Below, piece after piece: positions 24,198-33,341 of a stretch of 62,374 nt of DNA. The translations under genes and the position numbers were made by a program. Within the stretch, counting starts at the first letter, position 1, and each line of letters opens with the position of its first letter. The notes below the pieces were generated by a model. The model worked only from the letters and a program-made list of their open reading frames with translations. It was not told the DNA's origin and searched no databases. This DNA comes from a virus. Location of the stretch: IMG/VR virus record IMGVR_UViG_3300007351_000005, positions 1 through 62,374 of that record. One strand, given 5' to 3'.

Positions 24198-25030
24198 CAG
24201 AAGAAGTCCCTCATCAAGCGAAGGAGCGAGTGCTCGTACGGGATGAACGGATTCGAATTCGGCTTGTGCGGCAGACCGCCGTAATTGCCTTGGTTCTGAA
24301 ACTTCGTCGAGCAGACCTGAATCTCGTGAACGCAGCCCGCGGTGACCTCCACGGCGTCGCCGGCCTGCATCCCTGGGATCGGTAGCTGCACCGTGAGCTG
24401 CGCGCCGAACTGCGTCTTGATCGTCACGCGCTCGCCGCTGGCGACATGCAGCAACGCACCGTGCTGCGCCCAGTTGTCCGTGGCGTTCGGTGCCGACGAC
24501 AGGTCGATGCGCGTGCCATCGACGAACGTCACAGTCCGCGACACCGTGAAGCCGGCCGCGTTCACGTTGCAGCCCGCCTCGTAGAGCACGTGTGGGCATT
24601 CGCGCCCCGTGCTGATCGTCGGGATGCGGCGCTGTAGCGCCGTGGTGGTGCGCGCCGGGACGAGGAACTTCGCGACGTGCCCATCGATCGACATCGAGAG
24701 CACGCGGCCGATCCAGACGAGCTGCACGTCACCGCCGGCTTGCTTGCAGTACACGTTGACATCGATACGCCGCGGCGGCACACCCATCTGCAGGTAGCGC
24801 TGCGGTAGAGCATGCTTGACGTCGATCGGGATCTCCAGCGCGGCTTCCTTCGTCGCGGTCGTGACTTCGGCTGCGCCACGCTGGATCACCCCGGCGCGGT
24901 ATGTCTGGCCATTGATCACGACGTCGCGCACGCCACTGGCGAGCCGATACGTCACCGCGGGGAGGATGAACTCGTAGCCCTCGCGGGGCGCGCTGGATTC
25001 GATACTTCGATCATCGGTATCGTAGGTCAC
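24197..25030 (-). CDS. Phage BR0599 family tail protein
   Basis: A 277-residue protein with the N-terminal pattern of DUF2163/BR0599 (YEFILPAVTYRLASG, RGAAEVTTATKEAALEI) and the Cys-bearing region ECPHVLYEAGCNVN. The C-terminal GCVHEIQVCSTKFQNQGNYG is the family's hallmark and resembles an NlpC-like neighbour region. Part of the tail tip. Confidence 0.8.
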   Translation of the reverse strand: MTYDTDDRSIESSAPREGYEFILPAVTYRLASGVRDVVINGQTYRAGVIQRGAAEVTTATKEAALEIPIDVKHALPQRYLQMGVPPRRIDVNVYCKQAGGDVQLVWIGRVLSMSIDGHVAKFLVPARTTTALQRRIPTISTGRECPHVLYEAGCNVNAAGFTVSRTVTFVDGTRIDLSSAPNATDNWAQHGALLHVASGERVTIKTQFGAQLTVQLPIPGMQAGDAVEVTAGCVHEIQVCSTKFQNQGNYGGLPHKPNSNPFIPYEHSLLRLMRDFF

Positions 25031-26700
25031 TGCGTCACCGCCCTTGCTGTGGTGTCAAGCGCGAACAAGTGTCGCGAGAACCGCACCGTGAACGTGTCGC
25101 CGTCGAAGTGGCAGAGCTCGAGCCACGACACCATCTCGATCGCCGAGCCTGAAAGCGTCACGCCGATCGTGAGCGTGATCGTGCCGTCCCCGTTGTCGAC
25201 CGCATTCGTGATCGTCGCGCGCGTGATCGTGCCGTCGACCTGCACGATCTGGATGTCCTGGTGCGTCGCGTACCAGGTGAAGAAGTCGGCCGGTGCGCCA
25301 GACGTGATGCCGCCGCTGATCAGCGTCGGGTTCTCGATCGTCAGCGTGTTCACGCCGGTTGCCGTCGGAATCAGATCGGCACGCCACGACGGCAGCCAGA
25401 ACGTCTTCTGCGCGCCGAAGACCGTCCCGAGGAACCGCTTGGTCCACTGCCATTCGCCGCCGAGCTTCGTCTCGATCGCGACGCGGCGGCCCCAGTCGGG
25501 CACGGCTGCCTGCGCGCGGTTGACTGGCACGCCGCCGAGCTCGACGATCTCGTTCATCGCCTGCAGCGAGTCGTCGCTGGTGCTGTCGACGACGAGCCGG
25601 CGATCGAACACGGGATGCGCGGCGTGCGTCGCGATCACCGCGCCGGCGCCCTCGGTTGCATAGTCACCGTCGCTGCCGCCCGTGAGGTTCAAGAACTCGA
25701 ACTCATCGGCGACCGAGGTGAGCAGCGTTGCCGGATTCCAGGAGCCGATGATCTTGATCAACGAGCTGCTCGCATTGATCGCCGCAACAAGGTCGCCGAT
25801 TGTCGAGACGCCGGCTTGCCAATGGATCGCGATGTCGTTACCGACCTCTGCGAAGTCGACGCCCGCGAGCGACTGATCGTCGAGCGAGACGCGGATATTG
25901 TTGCCGGCCGCGCCCAACGTCCGCGCTTGGAAGAATAGATCGTCGAGTACGCCGCTCGTACCAGTGTTGAGCCCAGCGAGCTCGGCCGCGACGGGCTGCT
26001 TCTGCCAGCCGAACGTGGCCGCAATCGCGTCGAGCGTCCACCGCTCGATGCCGTCGGCAGGCGTGTACCGCGCGAAGGCTTGCTGCGGCTCGAGGTAGAT
26101 CGGGACCGTCGGCATCACATAGCCGCCCGCCTTGCCGATCGCACCGGGCGCGATGTCGAGCACGATCGACGTGCCGCTCGCCGACTGCACGATGGCGTTC
26201 ACGGCCGTGCGCGCACCGCTGACAATCACGACGCGTTGCCCTGGATTCGCCCAGTCGCAGTTCGCCAGCGCACCAGCCTTGACGGTGAGCGTCGTGCTCG
26301 CCGCATCTGCAGCGAGTAGCAGCGCCTCGTACGGTAGTCCCAGGAGGAACGTCGCGCCCCCGGCAGCCCAGCGCTGCAGCTGCGTGCGCAGGAGTCGTAC
26401 CGCGTCGCCGATCGCGAACACGCTGCCCTTGAAGCGCTGGCGGGGATTGTCGAGCATCGCGGCGCGGGTCTCCGCGCCTTCGTAGGCCTTGAACACGTCG
26501 GTCTCCCACTCGAGCGTGACGTCGAGTTGCGCGTCGAGATCGAGCACGAAGGTCGCGACGCCTGCCGGGCCCGTCGGCGTGACGAGATCGAGGGCCGGGC
26601 CGGGATCGGGAAACAGCGGCCCCCAGAACGTGCGTCCGGCGACATCCCAGACGTCGGGGAACAGCGGCCCCCAGAACCGGCTGCGCGTCGTGACCGCCAT
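25027..26700 (-). CDS. Tail tip protein (distal tail/baseplate-like)
   Basis: A 557-residue protein. Two copies of FWGPLFPD appear in the first 35 residues. The start (ATFVLDLDAQLDVTLEWETDVF) and end (GDTFTVRFSRHLFALDT) resemble tail assembly proteins preceding BR0599. A central flagellin-like insert (~265-370, GAAGNNIRVSLDDQSL) may be a carbohydrate-binding or surface domain. Confidence 0.65.
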   Translation of the reverse strand: MAVTTRSRFWGPLFPDVWDVAGRTFWGPLFPDPGPALDLVTPTGPAGVATFVLDLDAQLDVTLEWETDVFKAYEGAETRAAMLDNPRQRFKGSVFAIGDAVRLLRTQLQRWAAGGATFLLGLPYEALLLAADAASTTLTVKAGALANCDWANPGQRVVIVSGARTAVNAIVQSASGTSIVLDIAPGAIGKAGGYVMPTVPIYLEPQQAFARYTPADGIERWTLDAIAATFGWQKQPVAAELAGLNTGTSGVLDDLFFQARTLGAAGNNIRVSLDDQSLAGVDFAEVGNDIAIHWQAGVSTIGDLVAAINASSSLIKIIGSWNPATLLTSVADEFEFLNLTGGSDGDYATEGAGAVIATHAAHPVFDRRLVVDSTSDDSLQAMNEIVELGGVPVNRAQAAVPDWGRRVAIETKLGGEWQWTKRFLGTVFGAQKTFWLPSWRADLIPTATGVNTLTIENPTLISGGITSGAPADFFTWYATHQDIQIVQVDGTITRATITNAVDNGDGTITLTIGVTLSGSAIEMVSWLELCHFDGDTFTVRFSRHLFALDTTARAVTQ

Positions 26701-26702
26701 GG

Positions 26703-27779
26703 CTACGTCAGATCACCGATGACGACGGTGAGCACGCCGGTTTCATCGGTCGTCCATGTCACGCGCGTCTTGGCGCCGTTGAGCGACAGCGCGGCGATCG
26801 TTCCCGTCGTGTAGTTGCTCTTCTTGCCGCAGATCGCGCCGACGATCAGCCGGAAGAGGTCGCCGTACGTGTTCGCGCCCTCACCGATCGCGGACCACAC
26901 AGATGCCGCCACGCTCGTCGGGTTCGCGCCGCTCGGCGCCGGCACGATCACGAACTGCGAGGTGTTGTCCGGTGCGGTCGCCCAGTTGCGCGCCATCGTC
27001 GCGACCTGCGTGCCGCCCGCATACGATGCGATCGTGTTCGACTGCCCGACGCCCGTCCCACCGACGATGATGCAGACGCAATCCTTGTAGAGATCGTTCG
27101 TCGCGCTCGCGCCGGCATCGAGCGTGATCGTCCCCGCCGCGCCGCCGGCGGCGGTGCCTGCGTGGATCTGCTGCTCGTCGCGGAGGTCGACGTTGAAGCG
27201 CACGTCGCGAATCGACGCGGGCTTCGAGATGCGGATGCCGAAGTACTTGCCGCGGTAGTTGATCTCGGCCTGCGATGCCTCATACATCCACAGCCCATCG
27301 TTGAGCCGCTTCGTGCTCGCCGTATCGACGAGCGTGTTGACGCCCGTGCCGGCCGAGGTGAGATTGACCTTCGTGCCCGCGAGCGCGTTGGCCAGCGACG
27401 TCGCGACCGAGATTTTGTCGACGTCGACCTTGATCACCCAGTAGTCGGTCGCCACCGCGAGCCCACCCGGAAGCCCGCCCGTCGTCGTGAACTGCACCGG
27501 CCCGTCGCCGGTGAGCAGGCCGTGTGCGGTGAGCGTCAGCGATTCCGCCGCGCCCGTGTCGACCGCCTCGATCACGTCGTCGGCGACGATGAGCGGACGC
27601 GTCGTGTTCGAAAGCGTGCCGCCCGGCGCGACGTAGTTACCATCGCCCTTGTCGACGAGCAGTTCGTTCGTGCCGCTGAACAGGAGCGTAGCCACCGCGG
27701 GGGCGCCGTCGAGATCGTCGATGCCGATCAGCACGCGACGCTTCTCGGCGAGCGGCTCGTTGCGGTTCCAAGCCGGCAT
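26703..27779 (-). CDS. Tail-associated surface protein
   Basis: A 358-residue, beta-rich, Thr/Gly/Ala-rich protein with repeated hydrophobic strands (ESLTLTAHGLLTGDGPVQF, TGTIAALSLNGAKTRV). No family recognised. It lies between fibre and tip genes; probably a tail appendage or baseplate decoration. Confidence 0.6.
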   Translation of the reverse strand: MPAWNRNEPLAEKRRVLIGIDDLDGAPAVATLLFSGTNELLVDKGDGNYVAPGGTLSNTTRPLIVADDVIEAVDTGAAESLTLTAHGLLTGDGPVQFTTTGGLPGGLAVATDYWVIKVDVDKISVATSLANALAGTKVNLTSAGTGVNTLVDTASTKRLNDGLWMYEASQAEINYRGKYFGIRISKPASIRDVRFNVDLRDEQQIHAGTAAGGAAGTITLDAGASATNDLYKDCVCIIVGGTGVGQSNTIASYAGGTQVATMARNWATAPDNTSQFVIVPAPSGANPTSVAASVWSAIGEGANTYGDLFRLIVGAICGKKSNYTTGTIAALSLNGAKTRVTWTTDETGVLTVVIGDLT

Positions 27780-28298
27780 CTACGGCCCCTTCGCGTACTG
27801 GACGAACGCCGTGAGCCGCAGCGCCTCGGTCGAGGCGTTGCGCGCGACGAGGACGACACGTGTCGCGCCCGGCAGCGTCGTCCCGTCATGCAGCGTCGAG
27901 CCCGGCATGTCCTCGTAGGTGAGCGAGACCGTCTCGAAGCGGCCCGCTGCCGCGCCGGTATACTCGACACCGGACGGCCGCGCGCCGATCTCGACGTTGA
28001 CGTCCGCGGTCACCGTCGCGCCAGGCTGCACGTCGGCGGTGAGCAGATCCGCGATGTCGCCGCGCCCCGCGCGAGCGGCGCTGACCACGCGATGGTACTC
28101 CGCGACATCCACGGGCTTGCCGGCCGGGATGTTGGTGGTCGCTTTCGCAGCGACGTCGGCGAGCTTGTCGTCGCGCTGCGGGTCGTCAGGCGCGATTGCG
28201 ACGCCGGTCGCGAGACCGAGCGCGAGCATGAGGCCGCCGCCGACAACCTGCTTCTGGCGAGGCGTGAGCACGGCGAGCACGGCTTGCAACTGCGCCAT
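27780..28298 (-). CDS. Membrane-anchored tail-region protein
   Basis: A 172-residue protein with an early hydrophobic segment (VVGGGLMLALGLATGVAIA), a linker, and a beta-rich C-terminal half (ATRVVLVARNASTEALRLTAFV). A GTG at 28301 is an alternative start. Unknown role; its membrane segment is unusual for a virion protein. Confidence 0.55.
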   Translation of the reverse strand: MAQLQAVLAVLTPRQKQVVGGGLMLALGLATGVAIAPDDPQRDDKLADVAAKATTNIPAGKPVDVAEYHRVVSAARAGRGDIADLLTADVQPGATVTADVNVEIGARPSGVEYTGAAAGRFETVSLTYEDMPGSTLHDGTTLPGATRVVLVARNASTEALRLTAFVQYAKGP

Positions 28299-30346
28299 CA
28301 CAGCCTCCCGACGCAGTGGTAGTTGACTTCACAGCTCTGGCAATTCGCGCCGATGCCGGTCGTCGAATCGATGAACTTGACGGTCATCGCCGTCGTGCTG
28401 ATCGCCTGAATATCGGGCGTGATCTTCGGTGTGATCGAGTCGCTGGCGTTATTGCGCTGCACGATGCAGATCGGCGCATTCGTGGTCCACGCGGTGTTGA
28501 AACTCACCGTGCATGCATTCGGCGAAGCGGTTCCCGTCGTGAACATGCCGGCCTTATCGTTGCCGACGATCGACGGCGAGGTGCCGCACGTCGAGAGCGA
28601 CGGCGCGGACCCGTGTGTCTGCGGCTTGCCGTAGATATGAAGGTTGTCAGCGTCGGAGTCACCGACCGTCACGTTGCTGATGGTCTGGACGTTGCTCGCA
28701 GATACATCGCCGGTTACTGAAACGTTGCCGCTGAAGTAGCCCGCGTAGTTCGCCTGTCCACCGCTCGCCGACGCATAGATGCCGTAGTTCACCAAGCTGT
28801 TCGCACCCGCGGAACGCGTCGCGGTGTTGACGGCCTTGACGCCGTAGGATTCTCGAAGCCCGCTCGTCGCGTCGAAGCTTCCGCTTTGACCGCCGTACAG
28901 CGCGGTGCTGTCGGACGTTGCCCCGGTGGTCGTGTTCTGCGCGAGAGTCACGATGCCGGTAGCACCGTTGATCGACGTGTTTCCGTTGATGATGTGGGTG
29001 TCAACGGTGGGAGCGTCGCCGAGCGTCCAGTTGCCGTTGGACGTGACTGCGCCGTTGAAGGTGCCGCCGACCGAGATGAGGTCGCCGACAGCGTTGCCGA
29101 GGGAAACCGTGCCGAGGAACGTCGCAGCGGCGACCGCAGTGAACTGGTTCGCCGCGTAGAGCTGAGTCGTCGCCTCGAAGTTGGGCACGCTCGTGATCGC
29201 CCACGACTTGACGGTCCAGCGCGACAACCCGCCGTCGTAGAGCAGATCGATGCACTCGTGCCCGTTACCCGCCCAGTAGTTCGTCGACGGGATGATGATA
29301 GAGCCGCCGCCGGGGAACCTGAAGCGGTTGGCGGCCGTCGACGACCCGGACTCCAACGAGAGCGAGACCTGACTCGTGCTCTCGTTGCAGAGCGTCAGCA
29401 TGCGCCCGGCAGTGCCGCCCTGGAGGCCGGTGATCGTGAGCGGGCTCGCTGGATTGAGCAGCACGGTCCGCGCACCCGCGAGCCCTGTCGGGTTGTAGTC
29501 GTTCTGCGTGCCGACGTCGGTCGGCGTGATCGACGACCCGACCGTGATGCCGCTCGTCAGCGTGCCGGAAACCGACAGGTTCCCGCCAGCGGTCATCGCG
29601 CCGGAGAACGTCGACGAGCCGATGACATAGAGGCGCGCCATCGTCGTCCGGCAGATCTGCCGCCACCGCGAGATCGTCGCGTCGTAGACGAACTCGATCG
29701 AGTCGTTCCATCCGCCGATATCGACCCAATTGTCGCCCGCGCAGAGCGAGAGTTTGTTCGCGGCCGTGCCGGTGCCCTCGTGGTTGTAGTAGATCCCGTT
29801 CGATCCGATGTTGATGATCTTGAGGTAGCGATCCGCCGACGGGCTCGCGATCGAGTTGACCGTCGCCGTCGAGCTCGAGGTCGCGAACACGATTGTCGCC
29901 GTGGACGAGACCGCCCAGTCGTTGACCGTGCCGCTGATTGCGCTCGGTGACGTCGACTTGAGACGCGCGTCACCGAGCGTCGTGCTTCCGTTCCCGGATA
30001 GGTCGAGGTTGTCGGCGAGCTCGGTCGTGCCGACGGTCGCGGAGTCGATGTCCCACGTCGCGCCGCCACCGCTGACGGTGATGTCGCCCTTGTCTCCGTC
30101 GGAGACACTGCTGTCCGCCCCGCATCCCCACGCGCCGCTCGTCGACTTCAGGACCTGACCGTCGCTGCAATCGCTGCGGATCTTGAGCGGGTTCGTCGTC
30201 GTGCCGCTGCCGGCGAGGCCTCCACCGGTCACCTGCACACGCGAGAGTCCGCCGCCGCTCGTGACGGGCTGCGCGATCGAGACGAGCGAGAACGCGAGAA
30301 GGAGGAAGCCCGCGACAGCGGCGAGCGAGATGGCTTTGCGCTTCAC
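28298..30346 (-). CDS. Tail fibre/spike protein with signal-like N-terminus
   Basis: A 682-residue protein from GTG 30346 with GAGGGG directly before it. Residues 1-25 look like a signal peptide (AISLAAVAGFLLLAFSLVSIA). The rest is Ser/Thr/Gly-rich beta sequence with many short strand repeats (GNLSVSGTLTSGITVGSS, GNVSVTGDVSASNV) typical of fibres, and six Cys near the C-terminus. The signal-like start may be a processed anchor or the result of domain acquisition from a secreted protein. Confidence 0.7.
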   Translation of the reverse strand: MKRKAISLAAVAGFLLLAFSLVSIAQPVTSGGGLSRVQVTGGGLAGSGTTTNPLKIRSDCSDGQVLKSTSGAWGCGADSSVSDGDKGDITVSGGGATWDIDSATVGTTELADNLDLSGNGSTTLGDARLKSTSPSAISGTVNDWAVSSTATIVFATSSSTATVNSIASPSADRYLKIINIGSNGIYYNHEGTGTAANKLSLCAGDNWVDIGGWNDSIEFVYDATISRWRQICRTTMARLYVIGSSTFSGAMTAGGNLSVSGTLTSGITVGSSITPTDVGTQNDYNPTGLAGARTVLLNPASPLTITGLQGGTAGRMLTLCNESTSQVSLSLESGSSTAANRFRFPGGGSIIIPSTNYWAGNGHECIDLLYDGGLSRWTVKSWAITSVPNFEATTQLYAANQFTAVAAATFLGTVSLGNAVGDLISVGGTFNGAVTSNGNWTLGDAPTVDTHIINGNTSINGATGIVTLAQNTTTGATSDSTALYGGQSGSFDATSGLRESYGVKAVNTATRSAGANSLVNYGIYASASGGQANYAGYFSGNVSVTGDVSASNVQTISNVTVGDSDADNLHIYGKPQTHGSAPSLSTCGTSPSIVGNDKAGMFTTGTASPNACTVSFNTAWTTNAPICIVQRNNASDSITPKITPDIQAISTTAMTVKFIDSTTGIGANCQSCEVNYHCVGRL

Positions 30347-30373
30347 CCCTCAAGCGTCGCGATCGGATGTCCG

Positions 30374-30384
30374 GGGGTCGATTT
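30374..30384 (-). promoter_or_regulatory. Late motif copy 2 (AAATCGACCCC)
   Basis: Perfect copy overlapping the tape-measure stop codon (TGA shared with the motif start), 27 bp upstream of the fibre gene start. Confidence 0.6.
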
Positions 30385-32456
30385 CAGCGCTTGAGCAGGC
30401 CCGGGTACTTGCGGAACAGGTCGTCGAGGACCTGCGCGCCCATCGGCGACTGTTGCGCACGAAGGAGCGCGCGCTCGTCGAGCACGACGACGACGGGCTG
30501 GGGCGCGCTAGGCGACCCGGGTGCACTGGCCACTTCGCGCGTCGCCATCTGCTGGCCGGGCGTGCGCACGGTCAGCTCCTCGCCGCCGGTCGCAAAGAAC
30601 GTCACCGGCGTCGTGTCAGTCGCGCCGGTGCCGGGGATCCGCATGCCTCCGCCGGCTGCGAAGTGCGGCGCGGTGAGGGAGAGGCCAGCGGAGCCGAGCA
30701 ACCCCTTGCCGAAGCCAGCCTCCCGAGCAAGACCGATTGCGTTTCCGGTATCGCCGCCGAACAGGATGCCGCCGAGCCCGAGCGCTGCGCGCCGGAGCGC
30801 GAGGCGTTGCATGTCGGCCATGAAGCTGTCGACCATCTTCGAGAAGCTGAGCTCGCTGTTCGCGAACGCGTTGACCAGAATGTTCTCGAACTCGGAGGCC
30901 TCGTGCTTCGAGTGCTCCATCCACTTGCTCCACTCGGCCGCGTTCCGCGCGCGCTGCCGCGAGACCTCGGCGAGCCGCTGGTTTCGCTGTCCCTGCGCGA
31001 AGTCCGCCCACTCCTGATTTGTCACCTTGCCTTGGAACATGTCGCCGCGCATCTCCAGCGCCTGCGAGGAGTGCAGACCGGCTTCGTCCTCGCGCGCGAA
31101 CGTCTTTAACTCCTCGCGCGCCTCCTTCACGGCGGCTTTGTACTTGTCGACGTGCTTCTTCCCTTCGGTCCAGGCGTGGCCGATCATCGACGTGATCTGA
31201 TCGATCCCCTGCGCGAACGCGGTGCGATCGTCGCCCCATGGGTCGACCGAGAGCTTCTGCAGCGCGAGCCAAAACTCCGTCGCCTTGGTCGTGAGCGTGT
31301 CAAACCCGGCCGCGAGCAAACTCTGCTTCTCAGACGTCGTGTCCCACGAATCGATCAGCTTACGATTTGCGTCGGTGACCTCGCTCGACTTGAGTTTGTT
31401 AAGCTCCTGTAGCTGGTTGAGCTGGTCGTAGAATTTGGCCGACACCTCGACGACCTGGTTCTGCGCATGCCAAGACATCTTCATCTTGTCGACGACTTCG
31501 GGTGTCGTGCGGATCGACGTCAGCAAGCGATCAAGGCCGAGCTGCGCGAGCTGACCGCTGTCGGCCGCGTCGAGCAGTTGCTTCGTCGTGCCGCCGAACT
31601 CCTCGCGCCAGATCGCGGCGAGCGGAGGGAACTGCTTCATGATGCGCGCGAGCTCACCGCTCGAGATCGTGCCCTTGCTGATCGCGAACTCCAGGGTCGC
31701 CATCACGTTGCCAACGTCACCGATCGACTTGCCCTCGATCTTCATGATCGAGCCGAGTGACTTGGTGATGTCGACGAGCTTCTCGTGCGAGAGGTTCAGC
31801 GACGACGACGCGTCGGCGATGTCGAGAAACGCACTTGCGGTCGTCTTGAGATCCGTGCCGAGTAGGTGTGACACCGAACGCATCTGCTCTGTCGCAACGC
31901 GCGCTTCGAGAAGCGAATCGGTGTAACGAAGCATCGCCGCATTGACTTCGCCGGTCTCGCGCCGCTTCTGCGCAAGATCGTCGAGTGCTGTCGTTATGGA
32001 GCCGATGGTCTTCGCAGCGATCGCGGCGGGTCCAGCGATCGCCGCGACCTGGCCGACGACGCCGTCGAGTAGGCCGGCTGCCGGCTTCGCATCTGCTAGC
32101 CCATGCTTCTGCCCAGCAGACGCGAGCGCGGCGTCGTACTCCTTGACCGAGATCTTGCCGCGATCGAGGAGCGAGTTCAGGACCGTGAGGTCCTTCGCGT
32201 AGCCCTGCGTATCGCCGCGGATCGTCGCGAGCCACTTGTGCTCGAGCTGGATCGCTTCGTTGAGCGATCCGAAGCCGCGCACGGCAGACGAGACCGTGGT
32301 GTTCGCGGTGTACTTGATCGCATCCCCCAGCGTCGTGAAGGCCCGAGTTGCTGCGGTCGCCTGCTTCTCGGCCTTCTCGACGGTGCGATGGACATCGTCG
32401 ATCTTCGTCTTGGAATCGCCGGGGTCGACCTTTACGTTGATCGGGAAATCGGCCAT
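30384..32456 (-). CDS. Tape measure protein
   Basis: A 690-residue helical protein from ATG 32456, preceded by GGAGGAAGCTGAG. An N-terminal coiled coil (~1-60), a hydrophobic stretch GVVGQVAAIAGPAAIAAKTIG near 140, and the tape-measure N-terminal type segment ~180-300 (AFLDIADASSSLNLSH, KGTISSGELARIMKQFP). The C-terminal region is basic. It lies directly after the G/GT chaperones. Length predicts a tail of roughly 100 nm by the usual 1.5 A per residue rule. Confidence 0.9.
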   Translation of the reverse strand: MADFPINVKVDPGDSKTKIDDVHRTVEKAEKQATAATRAFTTLGDAIKYTANTTVSSAVRGFGSLNEAIQLEHKWLATIRGDTQGYAKDLTVLNSLLDRGKISVKEYDAALASAGQKHGLADAKPAAGLLDGVVGQVAAIAGPAAIAAKTIGSITTALDDLAQKRRETGEVNAAMLRYTDSLLEARVATEQMRSVSHLLGTDLKTTASAFLDIADASSSLNLSHEKLVDITKSLGSIMKIEGKSIGDVGNVMATLEFAISKGTISSGELARIMKQFPPLAAIWREEFGGTTKQLLDAADSGQLAQLGLDRLLTSIRTTPEVVDKMKMSWHAQNQVVEVSAKFYDQLNQLQELNKLKSSEVTDANRKLIDSWDTTSEKQSLLAAGFDTLTTKATEFWLALQKLSVDPWGDDRTAFAQGIDQITSMIGHAWTEGKKHVDKYKAAVKEAREELKTFAREDEAGLHSSQALEMRGDMFQGKVTNQEWADFAQGQRNQRLAEVSRQRARNAAEWSKWMEHSKHEASEFENILVNAFANSELSFSKMVDSFMADMQRLALRRAALGLGGILFGGDTGNAIGLAREAGFGKGLLGSAGLSLTAPHFAAGGGMRIPGTGATDTTPVTFFATGGEELTVRTPGQQMATREVASAPGSPSAPQPVVVVLDERALLRAQQSPMGAQVLDDLFRKYPGLLKR

Positions 32457-32457
32457 C

Positions 32458-33275
32458 TCAGCTTCCTCCATTCAATCGGCGAGCGCTCGTTTCGCCCTCG
32501 ATTCGCTGCGCCTCGTGATGCTGCACCACCGACCAGACGAGCCCGGCATTGTCGTCATCGAGACCATGTCGCTGGCACCACCGCTCGACCGCCGACCACG
32601 GAATGGCCCCGTATACAGTGCGCGTCCAGAACGTTGTGCCGTTCATGCCGCTGGCAATCGCGAGCGGACGCTCCGTCGACAAGTCGCGGATCGCCTCTGC
32701 ACAGATCGCGGCGGCTTCGCTGTGCGGCGGCCGTCGCGACATCACCTCTTGCTCATGACCCGGCAGCGGTCCGCGCTTGTGCAGGCGCATCTGCTTCAGG
32801 ACCGGCGCTGCTTCCTCCTGCCAGGCCAGCAACGCCGCTACGCTTTTCCCACGGCTTCGACTGCGATCGCCCCCTCGGTGAAGTTGTCCGCGTCGGCGAA
32901 GTAGCGGAACGCAGCGGCGACGACGTCGGCGCGTTTGGCATCGAGCAGACCCTCGATCACCGCCATCATCAGCTCCGGCGAGTATGGCGCCGGCGAACCA
33001 TCGTCGAGACACGGCCCCTCCCAGTCGGTGAAGACGTGACGCGCGAAGATCTCGCCGCGCCGCGCATCACTCGCGTCGAGCTGCGACGGTGACAGTGTGG
33101 TGCTGTATTCGCCGTCGAGCTTCATGATGGCGTTGACGAACGGCGCGTTCGAACGCCCAGCGTGTTTCCCGATCAACGTGAGCCGCGGCGCGCTCTTGGC
33201 GTTGACCTGCACGCCGAGTGTCAGGCGCGCAAGCTTGACGGGTCGAAGGTGCGATACATCGACGGTGAATCCCAT
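32458..33275 (-). CDS. Tail assembly chaperone GT (-1 frameshift product)
   Basis: The G frame (from ATG 33275) slips -1 at GGGAAAA (plus-strand bases 32844-32850) and continues as KSVAALLAWQEEAAP to the stop at 32458, ending just before the tape-measure gene. The T part has no start codon of its own near the overlap. GT proteins of this layout recruit tail tube subunits to the tape measure. Frame change and heptamer are seen directly. Confidence 0.8.
32838..33275 (-). CDS. Tail assembly chaperone G
   Basis: A 145-residue protein ending two codons after the slippery site (GTG GGA AAA GCG TAG). Its position between tail tube and tape measure and the shift site define it as G. Late motif copy 3 lies 27 bp upstream. 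Confidence 0.8.
   Translation of the reverse strand: MGFTVDVSHLRPVKLARLTLGVQVNAKSAPRLTLIGKHAGRSNAPFVNAIMKLDGEYSTTLSPSQLDASDARRGEIFARHVFTDWEGPCLDDGSPAPYSPELMMAVIEGLLDAKRADVVAAAFRYFADADNFTEGAIAVEAVGKA
32844..32850 (-). promoter_or_regulatory. Programmed -1 frameshift site GGGAAAA
   Basis: Slippery heptamer G GGA AAA in the frame of gene G, 5 bases before its TAG. It is the canonical X-XXY-YYZ form, close to the lambda GGGAAAG site. Confidence 0.85.
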
Positions 33276-33302
33276 GCGTCGATGGTCGCGATCCTCCGGA
33301 CA

Positions 33303-33313
33303 GGGGTCGATTT
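33303..33313 (-). promoter_or_regulatory. Late motif copy 3 (AAATCGACCCC)
   Basis: Perfect copy in the divergent gap between the chaperone gene and the opposite-strand metalloprotease gene, 27 bp upstream of the chaperone ATG. Confidence 0.6.
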
Positions 33314-33341
33314 ACACCGGACCGTGGTTACACTGCTCGTG

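Noticed and set aside
23040-24284. 414-codon plus-strand open frame opposite the tail tip gene
   Set aside because: Arg/Val/Asp-rich shadow of the tail tip and BR0599 genes; no ribosome site or domain.
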